DNA from: Acidimicrobiales bacterium
Lineage (GTDB): Bacteria > Actinomycetota > Acidimicrobiia > Acidimicrobiales > Aldehydirespiratoraceae
NCBI GenBank assembly: GCA_029263215.1
Contig: JAJCXY010000041.1
Span: forward strand, 1 to 64,000
Reading direction: 5' to 3'
Length of the DNA: 64,000 nucleotides
Within the stretch, counting starts at the first letter, position 1. Each line of letters opens with the position of its first letter. Under the pieces are notes generated by a model. It was not told where the DNA came from and did no database searches. It saw nothing but the letters and a program-made list of their open reading frames with translations. Positions 22,915-31,737 of the stretch are shown here, piece by piece. Position numbers and translations under genes: made by a program.

Positions 22915-23691
22915 TCAGAAATTGATGTCGAGCACCAGCGGAGCATGGTCCGATGGTCGTTCCAGCCCCCGGGCGGCCCGGTCGACGTGGACAGATTCGG
23001 TGGCATCGGCCACCGCCGGCGAGCACAGCGCCAGATCGAGGCGTAGTCCCTGGTCCTTGGCGAATCCGTCGGTGCGATAGTTCCACCAGGTGTAGACCCC
23101 CGCGCCGGGAAGGTGCTCTCGGGTGACGTCACGGAGCCCGAGGTCGATGATGGCGTCGATGGCGGCCCGCTCCGGAGGGCTGGCATGGGTGCGCTTCTTC
23201 CACCGCGAGGGCATGTAGATGTCGAGGTCGGTGGGCGCGACATTGAAATCTCCGGCCACCAACGACCTCTGGCCCACAGCGCCCTTCAGGGCGAGCTCGG
23301 ATCGTAAGCGTTCGAGCCAGACCAGCTTGTAGAGATAGTGAGGGTCGTCGAGTTCTCGACCATTGGGCACATACACCGACCACATCCGGACTCCGCCGCA
23401 GGTGGCGGCCAGGAGCCGAGGCTCGTCGAAGGGCTCCCGCTGGTGGCCGTCGAAGCCTCCAACCGGATTGTCGAGTCCCACCCGGCTGACGATGGCGACG
23501 CCGTTCCAGTGGTTGACGCCGTGGTGGGCGACCTCGTACCCAGCGGCTTCGAACGCTGCGAAGGGGAAGTCGGAATCGCCGCACTTCGTCTCCTGGAGCA
23601 GGAGCACGTCGGCCTGGTTGGCGACCGCCCAGCCAAGCACTTGATCCACTCGGGTGCGGATCGAATTGATGTTCCAGGTGACCACCCGCAT
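22915..23691 (-). CDS. xthA: Exodeoxyribonuclease III (AP endonuclease)
   Basis: A 258-residue endonuclease/exonuclease/phosphatase-fold enzyme. MRVVTWNINSIRTRVDQVLGW is the usual N-terminus, LLQETKCGDSDFPF supplies the metal-binding Glu, VAGDFNVAPTDLDIY the catalytic Asp/Asn pair, and RPSDHAPLVLDI the C-terminal His. It repairs abasic sites and 3' blocks. I prefer ATG 23691 to the track's 23697 because it gives this conserved N-terminus and lies 8 nt after a TAGGGT -10 box. It is divergent from pyrE. Confidence 0.93.
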   Translation of the reverse strand: MRVVTWNINSIRTRVDQVLGWAVANQADVLLLQETKCGDSDFPFAAFEAAGYEVAHHGVNHWNGVAIVSRVGLDNPVGGFDGHQREPFDEPRLLAATCGGVRMWSVYVPNGRELDDPHYLYKLVWLERLRSELALKGAVGQRSLVAGDFNVAPTDLDIYMPSRWKKRTHASPPERAAIDAIIDLGLRDVTREHLPGAGVYTWWNYRTDGFAKDQGLRLDLALCSPAVADATESVHVDRAARGLERPSDHAPLVLDINF

Positions 23692-23699
23692 CGGCAAGG

Positions 23700-23715
23700 A
23701 CCCTATCGGTAGGGT
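23700..23715. promoter_or_regulatory. Palindromic bidirectional promoter between xthA and pyrE
   Basis: ACCCTATCGGTAGGGT has symmetric ACCCTA/TAGGGT arms. Read on each strand, the right arm is a TAGGGT -10 box: minus strand 8 nt before the xthA ATG, plus strand 14 nt before the pyrE GTG. The two promoters would share or compete for the same 16 bp. Confidence 0.55.
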
Positions 23716-23729
23716 GGGCTTTCGAAGGG

Positions 23730-24407
23730 GTGAATGTGGACGACTTCAAGAGCGATTTCATCGACTTCATGGTGCGGTCGGAGGTTCTGTCGTTCGGTGA
23801 TTTCACCACCAAGAGCGGGCGCCGCACTCCCTTCTTCATCAATGCGGGTCGCTACCGCACCGGTGAGCAACTAGGTCGTCTCGGCGAGTTCTACGCCGCC
23901 GCGATCGAGCAGACCTGGCCAAGCGATGTCGACGTCTTGTTCGGGCCGGCCTACAAGGGCATCCCCCTTGTGGCCACCACCTCCATCGCGCTCGCCGCTC
24001 TCGGGCGCGATGTCGGATTCTGCTTCAACCGCAAGGAAGCCAAGGATCATGGCGAGGGTGGCTCATTGGTGGGTGCGCCGCTCGCGGCTGGTGATCGGGT
24101 GCTGATTGTCGAAGACGTAACCACCGCGGGCACATCGATACGTGAGACGGTGCCGGTGATGCGCGACGCGGCCGATGTTGTGTTGGCCGGGTTGATCGTG
24201 TCGGTGGATCGCCAGGAACGAGGCACCGGGCCGCGTTCGGCGCTGACCGAAATCGCCGATGAGTACTCGATGCCGACCAGGGCGATCGTCACCCTCGACG
24301 AGGTGGTCGAGCATCTTCGCGGTCGCAAACTTGACGGTCGCGTTGTGCTCGATGATGAGACCGCCGGTCGGATCGCGGCCTACCGCGGCCAATACGGTGC
24401 GTCGTGA
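23730..24407 (+). CDS. pyrE: Orotate phosphoribosyltransferase
   Basis: A 225-residue type I phosphoribosyltransferase. VLIVEDVTTAGTSIRETVPVM is the PRPP-binding loop, FNRKEAKDHGEGGSLVGAPL the flexible catalytic loop with the conserved Lys and His, and FTTKSGRRTPFFINAGRY the N-terminal orotate region. It converts orotate and PRPP to OMP. The start is GTG 23730 or in-frame GTG 23736; GAAGGGG just upstream favours the second. The stop overlaps pyrC (GTGA), giving a pyrEC operon. Confidence 0.95.
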   Translation: MNVDDFKSDFIDFMVRSEVLSFGDFTTKSGRRTPFFINAGRYRTGEQLGRLGEFYAAAIEQTWPSDVDVLFGPAYKGIPLVATTSIALAALGRDVGFCFNRKEAKDHGEGGSLVGAPLAAGDRVLIVEDVTTAGTSIRETVPVMRDAADVVLAGLIVSVDRQERGTGPRSALTEIADEYSMPTRAIVTLDEVVEHLRGRKLDGRVVLDDETAGRIAAYRGQYGAS

Positions 24408-25486
24408 GCGGCTGGGAAACTGAAACGGTCTCGGTGGAAATCGTCGTGCCCGACGACTGGCACGTCCACTTTCGCGACGACGAGATGCTCGCCGCGGTCG
24501 CGCCGTTCACGGCCCGCGGCTTCCATCGCGCTCTCGTGATGCCGAATCTGGTGCCACCGATCACCAACACGACGACTGCCGCGGCCTATCGCGATCGGAT
24601 TCTCGCCTCTGTCGGTCCCGATGCCCGAGGCGACTTCACGCCGCTCATGGGGCTCTACCTCAACGACGATCTCGATGTCGACGATCTCCTTGCCGGCCAT
24701 CGAGACGGAATCGTCTTCGCGGTGAAGTACTACCCCGCAGGTGCCACCACCAACTCTGAAGCGGGCGGGGCGTCACTGGCCGGCTATCGGTCGGCTCTCG
24801 AGGTGATGGCTGGTGTGGGCATACCCCTTCTTGTCCACGCCGAGTCCACCGATCCCGAAGTCGACATCTTCGACCGCGAGGCGGCGTTTCTGGAGGCCGA
24901 GCTCGCCCCGATTTGTGATGAAGTCCCGGAGCTGAAGGTCACCGTCGAGCACGTCTCCACTCGTGCCGGCCTGGACTTCGTGCGCGGTCACACCGGTGTG
25001 GCCGGCTCGATCACCCCGCACCATCTCACCTGCGATCGGTCTGACCTGCTCGCCAACGGCTTGCGTCCCCACCTTTACTGCAAGCCGGTGATCAACAGTC
25101 GCGAGGAGCGCTTGGCGCTGGTGGCCGCAGCCACATCTGGCGATCCTCGCTTCTTCTTCGGCACCGACTCCGCCCCTCATCCGCTGAGCGACAAGGAGTC
25201 GGTCTCCGCGAAACCGGGGATCTTCAGTGCTCCTCATGCCCTCGAGGTAGTAGCAGAACTGTTCTACCAACGCGGAGCACTCGATCGGCTCGAGGCCTTC
25301 GTTTCCCTCAATGGTGCCGCTCACTACGGTCTCGAGGCGAGCGCCGAAGTCGTGCGCCTCGAGCGGGCTGTCGGAGAGGGGGTCGAGGGGGCCACGACGA
25401 TTCTGAGCGCCGATGGCTCCGAGGTGCGGATCTTCGGTGTCGATGCCGGCCGCAGATGGTCCCGGCTGAGTCGTCGATGCTGCTGA
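24404..25486 (+). CDS. pyrC: Dihydroorotase (homodimeric class II type)
   Basis: A 360-residue amidohydrolase resembling enterobacterial PyrC rather than the class I enzymes usual in Gram-positive bacteria. WHVHFRDDEML gives the first His pair, FAVKYYPAGATTNSEAG the carbamylated Lys, and VHAES, TVEHVSTR and ITPHHL further ligands. GTDSAPHPLSDKE carries the catalytic Asp. It interconverts carbamoyl aspartate and dihydroorotate. The GTG start overlaps the pyrE stop by 4 bp. The closest N-terminal motif begins at about residue 10, so a later start is possible. Confidence 0.93.
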   Translation: MSGWETETVSVEIVVPDDWHVHFRDDEMLAAVAPFTARGFHRALVMPNLVPPITNTTTAAAYRDRILASVGPDARGDFTPLMGLYLNDDLDVDDLLAGHRDGIVFAVKYYPAGATTNSEAGGASLAGYRSALEVMAGVGIPLLVHAESTDPEVDIFDREAAFLEAELAPICDEVPELKVTVEHVSTRAGLDFVRGHTGVAGSITPHHLTCDRSDLLANGLRPHLYCKPVINSREERLALVAAATSGDPRFFFGTDSAPHPLSDKESVSAKPGIFSAPHALEVVAELFYQRGALDRLEAFVSLNGAAHYGLEASAEVVRLERAVGEGVEGATTILSADGSEVRIFGVDAGRRWSRLSRRCC

Positions 25487-25505
25487 AGTCTCCACGGGCA
25501 ACAAC

Positions 25506-26345
25506 ATGATCCCACTGAGAGACGAGAACCCCACGCGGCGGCCGGCCGTGCTGACGGTCTTGTTGATCGCCTCCTGCATCGGGGTTTTCGTGTTTGTCCA
25601 GCCCGACGCCACCCACAGTTTCGAGGCGGCCACCCAGGCCGATCTGGTGGAGGAGATCGAGTTCAGTTATCAGTACGCCGCGATCCCGTGTGAGCTAGTT
25701 CAGGGGCGCCCGCTCACCGGGGTCGAGATCACCACCACTCAGGTCGGAGGTGACGCCGATGCCTGTGACCCATCGGCTCGGGGGGTGACCCCGTTCCCGG
25801 ACAAGAACGTGTGGGTGGCGGTGGTCGTGTCGATGTTCCTGCACGGGAGCTGGATCCACCTGATCGGCAACATGGTGTTTCTCTGGGTGTTCGGCAACAA
25901 CATCGAGGATCACATGGGGATCGGCCACTTCGCCGTCTTCTATGTGCTGGCCGGCGTGGTGGCCACCGCCGCTCATGTGGCGGTCCAGGTCGACTCGACG
26001 GTGCCCCTCATCGGGGCGAGCGGCGCAGTGGCGGGGGTGATGGGCACCTATCTCGTGTGGTTCCCGTGGGCGCGGGTGCGAACCTTCGTGCTGCTCGGAA
26101 TCATCCCCCTGTTCCCCCGGATTCCCGCCGCGTTCTTGTTGGGCCTGTGGTTTGTCAGCCAGTTCTTTTTGGGTGATGCCAGTGGCATCGCGTGGATGGC
26201 CCACGTGGCGGGGTTCGCTTTCGGTGTGATCACCGGCCTCGTGGCCCGCTCCGACCCCAGGTTTCGCAATCGTCTGTGGGCCCACCGCTACCGCACCACC
26301 GGGAAGGGCTCCTGGGACAACCGCCGCGGCCCCAGGGTGGACTGA
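25506..26345 (+). CDS. Rhomboid family intramembrane serine protease
   Basis: A 279-residue membrane protease with six to seven hydrophobic helices. The catalytic Ser is in LIGASGAVAGVMG (Ser172) and the His in AWMAHVAGFAFG (His233); HGSWIHLIGNMVFLWVFGNNIEDHMG is the conserved segment before them. The large extracytoplasmic loop (residues about 35-100) contains a Cys pair. Rhomboids cleave single-pass membrane proteins within the bilayer. It follows pyrC by 19 bp and may be co-transcribed, although no functional link to pyrimidine synthesis is known. Confidence 0.92.
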   Translation: MIPLRDENPTRRPAVLTVLLIASCIGVFVFVQPDATHSFEAATQADLVEEIEFSYQYAAIPCELVQGRPLTGVEITTTQVGGDADACDPSARGVTPFPDKNVWVAVVVSMFLHGSWIHLIGNMVFLWVFGNNIEDHMGIGHFAVFYVLAGVVATAAHVAVQVDSTVPLIGASGAVAGVMGTYLVWFPWARVRTFVLLGIIPLFPRIPAAFLLGLWFVSQFFLGDASGIAWMAHVAGFAFGVITGLVARSDPRFRNRLWAHRYRTTGKGSWDNRRGPRVD

Positions 26346-26385
26346 GCTGGTTGCATAGGTAGTTCAATTCTGAAAAAATATCGGG

Positions 26386-26889
26386 ATGACCGACGTGACC
26401 AAGCATGGCGAAGACACCGACCGCACCGATGAATGGGACGCGCTTCGACGTCGGCATATGAGTTCGGATCGGCCGGCCTCGTCGGCGGGCGGTGTTCATC
26501 ATCTCGCCCTGCTGTGCTCCGACGTGGAGCGAACGATCGCCTTCTACCAAGACATTCTGGAGTTCCCCCTCACCGATCTCTTCGAGAATCGCGACTACCA
26601 GGGCTCGACTCACTTCTTCTTCGACATCGGCAATGGAAACCTGCTTGCCTTCTTCGATTTCCCCGGGCTCGACCTAGGGCCCTACGCGGAGGTGCTCGGC
26701 AGCATGCACCACCTCGCGATCTCGGTCGATCCAGAGAAACACGAATACCTGCGGGGCAAGCTCGAGGCAGCCGGGATCAGAATCACCTTCGACTACAACA
26801 CGTCGATCTACTTCGATGGCCCCGACGGCGAGCGTCTCGAACTGATCGCCGACTCATTGGGCGAGATGTACGGCAGCACCATTCTGTAG
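26386..26889 (+). CDS. VOC (glyoxalase/bleomycin-resistance-like) family protein
   Basis: A 167-residue protein with one vicinal-oxygen-chelate unit. GGVHHLALLCSDVERTIAFYQDILEFPL begins the first beta-alpha-beta module and MHHLAISVDPEKHEYLRGKLEAAG the second. The metal ligands His/His/Glu (GVHH, MHH, ERLELIAD) are present. The first 35 residues are polar; an in-frame ATG at 26458 could be an alternative start. AAAAAT lies exactly 6 nt before ATG 26386 in an unusually AT-rich patch, so a leaderless start is possible. The substrate is unknown. Confidence 0.82.
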   Translation: MTDVTKHGEDTDRTDEWDALRRRHMSSDRPASSAGGVHHLALLCSDVERTIAFYQDILEFPLTDLFENRDYQGSTHFFFDIGNGNLLAFFDFPGLDLGPYAEVLGSMHHLAISVDPEKHEYLRGKLEAAGIRITFDYNTSIYFDGPDGERLELIADSLGEMYGSTIL

Positions 26890-26952
26890 AACGACTCGCC
26901 GCCTCGACCTTCGCCTTGTCGCTCGGCGGCGGCCCATGACAGGGTTTACAGA

Positions 26953-28110
26953 ATGTACAAGGAGGGTGGCACCGACACAGCCACAGCGGCGGACGATGCG
27001 GCCTCCGACCCGAGTCGGGCTCATCTGGCGCGCGCCGCCCGGCCATTCGTCGGGTTGGCCGTACCCTTCCTGGCTGTCGCGGCTGCCCTGCTCGTCGGTG
27101 CGATCATGTTGCTCGCTCTGGGGGCCAACCCTCTCGACGGCTACAACGCCATGTTCTCTGGCGCGTTCGGCGGATCGGACGAACTCGCCGACACTGCCAT
27201 CAAGGCCATGCCGCTTCTTCTGGTGGGTGTAGGTATCTGCATCGCTTTTCGGGCTGGTGTGATCAATATCGGCGGCGAGGGGCAGATCATTGCCGGCGCG
27301 ATCCTCGCCACCGTCGTCGCTCTTGCCGTGCCCGATCTTCCCGGGATCGTGCTCATCCCCACAGTGATCGTCGCCGGTGCCATCGGCGGGGGAATCTGGG
27401 GAGCGATTCCGGGGGCGCTCAAGGCCTACGCCGGTGTCAACGAGATCCTGAGCACGATCATGATGAACATCATCGCGGCCCAGTTCATGAGCTTCCTCCT
27501 CCAAGATCTGCTTATCGAGGAGGGCGCGATCCGCATCCAGCAGACCGAACGTCTCACCGAGAACGCCGATCTACCCCTACTCCCCGGCGGCACCCGTCTC
27601 CACATCGGTGTTCTCATAGCGCTCCTGGTCGCCGTTCTCGGCTATTTCCTGCTCTTTCGCAGCTCACTTGGCGTGAGGCTTCGCGCGGTGGGCCACAATC
27701 CCAGTGCTTCGCGTTATGCAGGAATGCCGGTGAAGCTCAGCGTCGTGCAAGCCCTCGCCTTCAGCGGTGCCTGCGCGGGGGTGGCTGGCGCGGTGCTCGT
27801 CTTCGGCAGCGAATCACATCGCCTGATAGGTGAAGGAGGCGCGGCGGCTTTCACCCAGAACGCGGGCTTCAACGGCATCGTCGCGGCCCTGTTCGGAGGG
27901 CTCCATCCCCTGGCTACCGTGCCGGCGTCGTTCTTCTTCGGAGGCATGCTCACCGGGGGGCTCGAGATGCAACGCGAGGTGCAGGTGCCGGCGGCCATGA
28001 TTCTCGCGCTCAACGGCGTAGTGGTCGTGTTCGTGGTTGCCAGCCTCAAGCTGCGGGCCAGGCTGAGGCAATGGGTCGACGGTGAGATCGAGCGGGAGGG
28101 ACGGGCATGA
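26953..28110 (+). CDS. BMP-type nucleoside ABC transporter permease 1
   Basis: A 385-residue permease of the BPD_transp_2 family with about ten helices. AFRAGVINIGGEGQIIAGAI and YAGVNEILSTIMMNIIAAQF are the conserved segments of the YufP-type subunit that serves BMP-type binding proteins. The system imports nucleosides or purine bases. The second permease overlaps by 4 bp. A short polar N-terminus precedes the first helix. The internal AAGGAGG just after the ATG is out of frame with any usable start. Confidence 0.9.
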   Translation: MYKEGGTDTATAADDAASDPSRAHLARAARPFVGLAVPFLAVAAALLVGAIMLLALGANPLDGYNAMFSGAFGGSDELADTAIKAMPLLLVGVGICIAFRAGVINIGGEGQIIAGAILATVVALAVPDLPGIVLIPTVIVAGAIGGGIWGAIPGALKAYAGVNEILSTIMMNIIAAQFMSFLLQDLLIEEGAIRIQQTERLTENADLPLLPGGTRLHIGVLIALLVAVLGYFLLFRSSLGVRLRAVGHNPSASRYAGMPVKLSVVQALAFSGACAGVAGAVLVFGSESHRLIGEGGAAAFTQNAGFNGIVAALFGGLHPLATVPASFFFGGMLTGGLEMQREVQVPAAMILALNGVVVVFVVASLKLRARLRQWVDGEIEREGRA

Positions 28111-29039
28111 GCGAGTTCTTCACCGTCTCGGTGATAGTCACCACCCTTGCTTCGGGGATCCGGCTCGCCACACCCTTCCTGTTCGCGGCACTCGGAGAGA
28201 CGGTCGGTCAGCGCTCCGGCGTGCTCAACCTCGGCGTCGAAGGAGTGATGCTGCTCGGTGCATACGCCGCCTATTACACGGCCCTCGAGTCGGGCAGTGC
28301 CACGGCCGGTGTCCTCGCCGCCATCGTGGTCGGCGGTGTGATGGGCCTCATTTATGCGTTCATCACAGTGGTGATGCACGCCGAACAGGGCATCTCCGGA
28401 ATCGGTATCTTCCTCTTCGGCCTCGGTTTCACCGACCTGCTCTTCCAGAAACAGGTTGGTACGCCCATCCCGATCCGGGGCCTCCGCGACTTCGACATCC
28501 CCCTCCTCAGCGACATTCCGCGAGTGGGAGAGGTGTTGTTCCAACACAATCCGCTTGTCTATGTGGCGTTCCTGCTGGTACCCACCTTCTGGTTTGTCAT
28601 CAACCGCACCACCTTCGGTCTCAATATTCGGGCCGTTGGCGAATCGCCGGACGCGGCCGACACCCTCGGTGTGAGCGTCAACCTCACCAGGGTCGCCGCG
28701 ATCGTGATCGCCAACACGATGGCCGGCCTCGGCGGTGCCGCCCTTGCGCTGGAGGTGGGTGTGTTCCAGCAGAACCTCACCTCGGGCCGCGGATTCATCG
28801 CAATCGCGCTCGTCTACTTCGGTGCCTGGCGGGCGGTGGGCGTGATGACCGGCTCGCTCTTGTTCGGAATCGTGTCGGCCACCGTGTTGCAGTGGAAGAC
28901 GCTCGGCATCGTGGAGGGCGGCGCCGCCACCCTCACCTCCATGGCTCCCGCGGTGCTAACCGTTGTCGTACTCGTGGCGGTCAGTAAGCGGATTGGCCAA
29001 CCTTCGGCCCTAACGAGATCGTTCGACCGAACGGCATGA
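28107..29039 (+). CDS. BMP-type nucleoside ABC transporter permease 2
   Basis: A 310-residue permease of the YufQ type with eight to nine helices. RLATPFLFAALGETVGQRSGVLNLGVEGVMLLGA is the family signature, and NIRAVGESPDAADTLGVSV the later cytoplasmic loop for the ATPase. It is translationally coupled to permease 1 through ATGA. The binding lipoprotein follows after 64 bp. Confidence 0.9.
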   Translation: MSEFFTVSVIVTTLASGIRLATPFLFAALGETVGQRSGVLNLGVEGVMLLGAYAAYYTALESGSATAGVLAAIVVGGVMGLIYAFITVVMHAEQGISGIGIFLFGLGFTDLLFQKQVGTPIPIRGLRDFDIPLLSDIPRVGEVLFQHNPLVYVAFLLVPTFWFVINRTTFGLNIRAVGESPDAADTLGVSVNLTRVAAIVIANTMAGLGGAALALEVGVFQQNLTSGRGFIAIALVYFGAWRAVGVMTGSLLFGIVSATVLQWKTLGIVEGGAATLTSMAPAVLTVVVLVAVSKRIGQPSALTRSFDRTA

Positions 29040-29103
29040 TCACCAAGACGCTTTGCCACAAGATCTGGCCCTCTAGTCAGAAACAACCCTAGGAGGGGTT
29101 CAA

Positions 29104-30156
29104 ATGCACAAACCAAAACTGGGATGGCTTCTCGCACTGTTAGCGGTGTTCGCCCTGTTGGCCGCAAGTTGCGGCGACGACTCCGGCGATGACGCCGTGG
29201 CCGACGACGCTGCCGGCGTCGACGACGACGGCGATGGCGCCGTGGCCGACGACGACATGGACGATGCCGAGCACACCCTCAGGGTTGCGATCGTGGCGCC
29301 CAGCGCAAGCAACGACCTCGCATTCACCCAGAGCATGGTCGATGGCGTCAACGCAATGAGTGCTGATGTCGAGGTGGCCATCACCGATGGCACCTTCATC
29401 GTCGATGAAGCGGCAGCGGCCATCCGTGGATATGCCGACGACGGCTTCGATCTGGTCATCGCCCACGGATCCCAGTACGGAGGTCCGCTGGCGGAGATCG
29501 CCCCCGACTTCCCCGACGTCACCTTCGCCTGGGGCACCGCGGCCGACAACTTCGGTCTCGACAATGTATTCGCCTACACGGTCCGGGCCGATGAGGGCGG
29601 ATTCGTCAACGGCACGATTGCCGCGGCCCTCACCGAGTCCGGCGTGATCGGAGTGGTCGGCCCGATCGAGGTCGGCGACGCCAAGCTCTACATCGACGGA
29701 TTCGTTGCCGGAGTCGCATCTGTCGACGACAGCATCGAGGTAAACGTCAACTACATCGAGTCCTTCGGCGATGTGGCGCTCGCGGCCGAAGCCGCCACCG
29801 CTCACTTGGCCAATGGGGCCGATGTCCTCACCGGCACAGCCCAGATGGTGGTCGGCGCCACCGGGGTCGCCCAGGAAGAGGGCGCGGCATGGTTCGGCAC
29901 CCAGTCGAACCAGACTGCACTCGGCGAGGAGATCGTCGTTGCTTCCCAGGTGTACCACTGGGAGGTCCTGCTCGATGAGATCGTCGCTGCCATGGAAGCC
30001 GGAGAGGCCGGATCGGTTCTCATCGCCACCCTCGCCAACGGTGGCCTCGTCATCGAATACAACGATGCCTACGGTCTCGACGCCGGCATCCAGACCGATG
30101 CCGAAGCGACAACAGCGGGCCTCGCTGATGGCTCCATCAGCACAGGCATCGAGTGA
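29104..30156 (+). CDS. BMP family substrate-binding lipoprotein (PnrA/Med-like)
   Basis: A 350-residue lipoprotein. The signal ends in the lipobox LLAASC (Cys23), followed by a linker of about 35 residues that is almost entirely Asp, Gly and Ala. The mature part follows the BMP fold: VAIVAPSASNDLAFTQSMVDGVN, LVIAHGSQYGG, PDVTFAWGTA, VGVVGPIEVGDAKLYIDGFVAG-type strands. It captures a nucleoside or related ligand outside the cell. A strong AGGAGG lies 8 nt before the ATG. The order permease-permease-binding protein-ATPase differs from yufNOPQ. Confidence 0.88.
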   Translation: MHKPKLGWLLALLAVFALLAASCGDDSGDDAVADDAAGVDDDGDGAVADDDMDDAEHTLRVAIVAPSASNDLAFTQSMVDGVNAMSADVEVAITDGTFIVDEAAAAIRGYADDGFDLVIAHGSQYGGPLAEIAPDFPDVTFAWGTAADNFGLDNVFAYTVRADEGGFVNGTIAAALTESGVIGVVGPIEVGDAKLYIDGFVAGVASVDDSIEVNVNYIESFGDVALAAEAATAHLANGADVLTGTAQMVVGATGVAQEEGAAWFGTQSNQTALGEEIVVASQVYHWEVLLDEIVAAMEAGEAGSVLIATLANGGLVIEYNDAYGLDAGIQTDAEATTAGLADGSISTGIE

Positions 30157-30174
30157 TCCGGAGGCCTTGATCAG

Positions 30175-31716
30175 ATGACCGACCCGGGAGCGCCGATGCT
30201 CGAGATGCGGGGGATAACCAAACGGTTCCCCGGCGTAGTCGCCAATGAAGGCGTCGATCTCACGGTGCTCCCGGGGCAGGTTCACACCCTGCTCGGCGAG
30301 AACGGTGCCGGGAAAAGCACCCTGATGAAGGTCCTCTACGGTCTGTATCGGCCCGACGAAGGCACCGTCCGACTCCGCGGTGAGGAGGTCACGATCACCT
30401 CGCCGGTCGACGCCATCGACCGCGGCATCGGCATGATCCATCAGCACTTCATGCTGGTGCCCACCCTCACGGTGGCGGAAAATGTCGCATTGGGACTCGG
30501 CGGCCGTAGGGGCCTCTGCGACATGGGGCCCGTGAAGCACCGTCTCGCCGAGGTGTCGGAACGCTATGGCCTCCAAGTCGATCCCGACGCCCTGATCTGG
30601 CAACTGGCAGTGGGTGAGCGGCAACGGGCCGAGATTCTCAAGGCTCTCTACCGCGATGCCCAACTGCTGGTGCTCGACGAGCCGACCGCCGTGCTCACCC
30701 CACCCGAGGTCGACGATCTCTTCGTGACCCTACGCCAGCTCACTGCCGATGGGCGGGGCCTGATCTTCATCAGCCACAAGCTCCATGAGGTCATGGACAT
30801 CTCTGATGAAATCACCGTCTTGCGCGACGGCAGGGTCTCGGGTCACACGACCCCTGCGGAATCCACTCGTGAGTCTCTCGCCCAGCTCATGGTGGGGCGC
30901 CCGGTCGAGTTGAGCCGTTTCGTAGAGCCGATCGACCGTGGCGATGAGAAGCTCGTCGTTCGTGACCTGCGGGTGCAAGGCGACCGCGGTTCGTTGGCTC
31001 TCGATGGAGTATCGGTGGGCGTGAGTGCGGGCGAGATCGTGGGCGTGGCCGGCGTGTCGGGCAACGGCCAGCGTGAACTGGCTGAAGCGATCAGCGGTCT
31101 TCGCGCTGTGGAGTCGGGACAGATCTCGGTCAGTGGTCGACCCATCGACGCCCCAACGCCCAAGGCGGTGCGGGAACTGGGACTCGCCTATGTCCCGGAG
31201 GAACGCATGAAGGACGGGGTGATCGGCGAGTTCACCGTGGCCGAAAACCTGATGCTGGTCGACTACGCCACACCGCCATATACGAAGCGGGGACTGCTCG
31301 ACTTCGGCGCGATCCGGGAGCGTTGTGCCGGCCTCGTCGACCGATATTCGGTGAAGACGCCATCGCTCGACACGCCTACGAGGCACCTCTCGGGTGGCAA
31401 TATCCAGAAGGTCGTGATCGCCCGCGAGTTCAGCGCTGAAGCCGAGGTCCTGGTGGTGGCTCAGCCCACACGAGGAGTTGATATCGGAGCGGCAGAGTAC
31501 ATCCACGAACGCCTCCTCGACCAGAGACGGACCGGCGCCGCCATCCTCTTGATCAGTGAGGATCTCGACGAGGTGATACAGCTTTCCGACCGCGTCATCG
31601 TGCTCTTCGAGGGCAGGGTTATGGGCGATCTCAACCGTGAAGAGGTCACTGTCGAGACGCTCGGCCTGCTCATGACCGGCGTGGAGCGACATCCAATTGG
31701 CAGCGTAGACAGCTAG
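30175..31716 (+). CDS. BMP-type nucleoside ABC transporter ATP-binding protein (two domains)
   Basis: A 513-residue protein with two tandem ABC domains. The first has GENGAGKST, a [16 protein letters not shown]-loop and a signature of the [15 protein letters not shown] type. The second has the degenerate P-loop [14 protein letters not shown] and [15 protein letters not shown], with a divergent Walker B ([16 protein letters not shown]). This is the standard layout of the monosaccharide/nucleoside subclass. It follows the binding protein gene by 18 bp and completes the importer. Confidence 0.93.
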   Translation: MTDPGAPMLEMRGITKRFPGVVANEGVDLTVLPGQVHTLLGENGAGKSTLMKVLYGLYRPDEGTVRLRGEEVTITSPVDAIDRGIGMIHQHFMLVPTLTVAENVALGLGGRRGLCDMGPVKHRLAEVSERYGLQVDPDALIWQLAVGERQRAEILKALYRDAQLLVLDEPTAVLTPPEVDDLFVTLRQLTADGRGLIFISHKLHEVMDISDEITVLRDGRVSGHTTPAESTRESLAQLMVGRPVELSRFVEPIDRGDEKLVVRDLRVQGDRGSLALDGVSVGVSAGEIVGVAGVSGNGQRELAEAISGLRAVESGQISVSGRPIDAPTPKAVRELGLAYVPEERMKDGVIGEFTVAENLMLVDYATPPYTKRGLLDFGAIRERCAGLVDRYSVKTPSLDTPTRHLSGGNIQKVVIAREFSAEAEVLVVAQPTRGVDIGAAEYIHERLLDQRRTGAAILLISEDLDEVIQLSDRVIVLFEGRVMGDLNREEVTVETLGLLMTGVERHPIGSVDS

Positions 31717-31725
31717 CCGATTCTC

Positions 31726-31731
31726 TAGGAT
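31726..31731 (+). promoter_or_regulatory. Leaderless promoter -10 box TAGGAT
   Basis: TAGGAT stands exactly 6 nt before ATG 31738 of the aminotransferase gene, with no Shine-Dalgarno sequence. It separates this gene from the ABC operon, which ends 21 bp upstream. Confidence 0.6.
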
Positions 31732-31737
31732 CAGGCG

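Noticed and set aside
29140-30663. 507-codon minus-strand ORF over the BMP lipoprotein and ATPase genes
   Set aside because: It spans two well-supported plus-strand genes and reads as shadow sequence.
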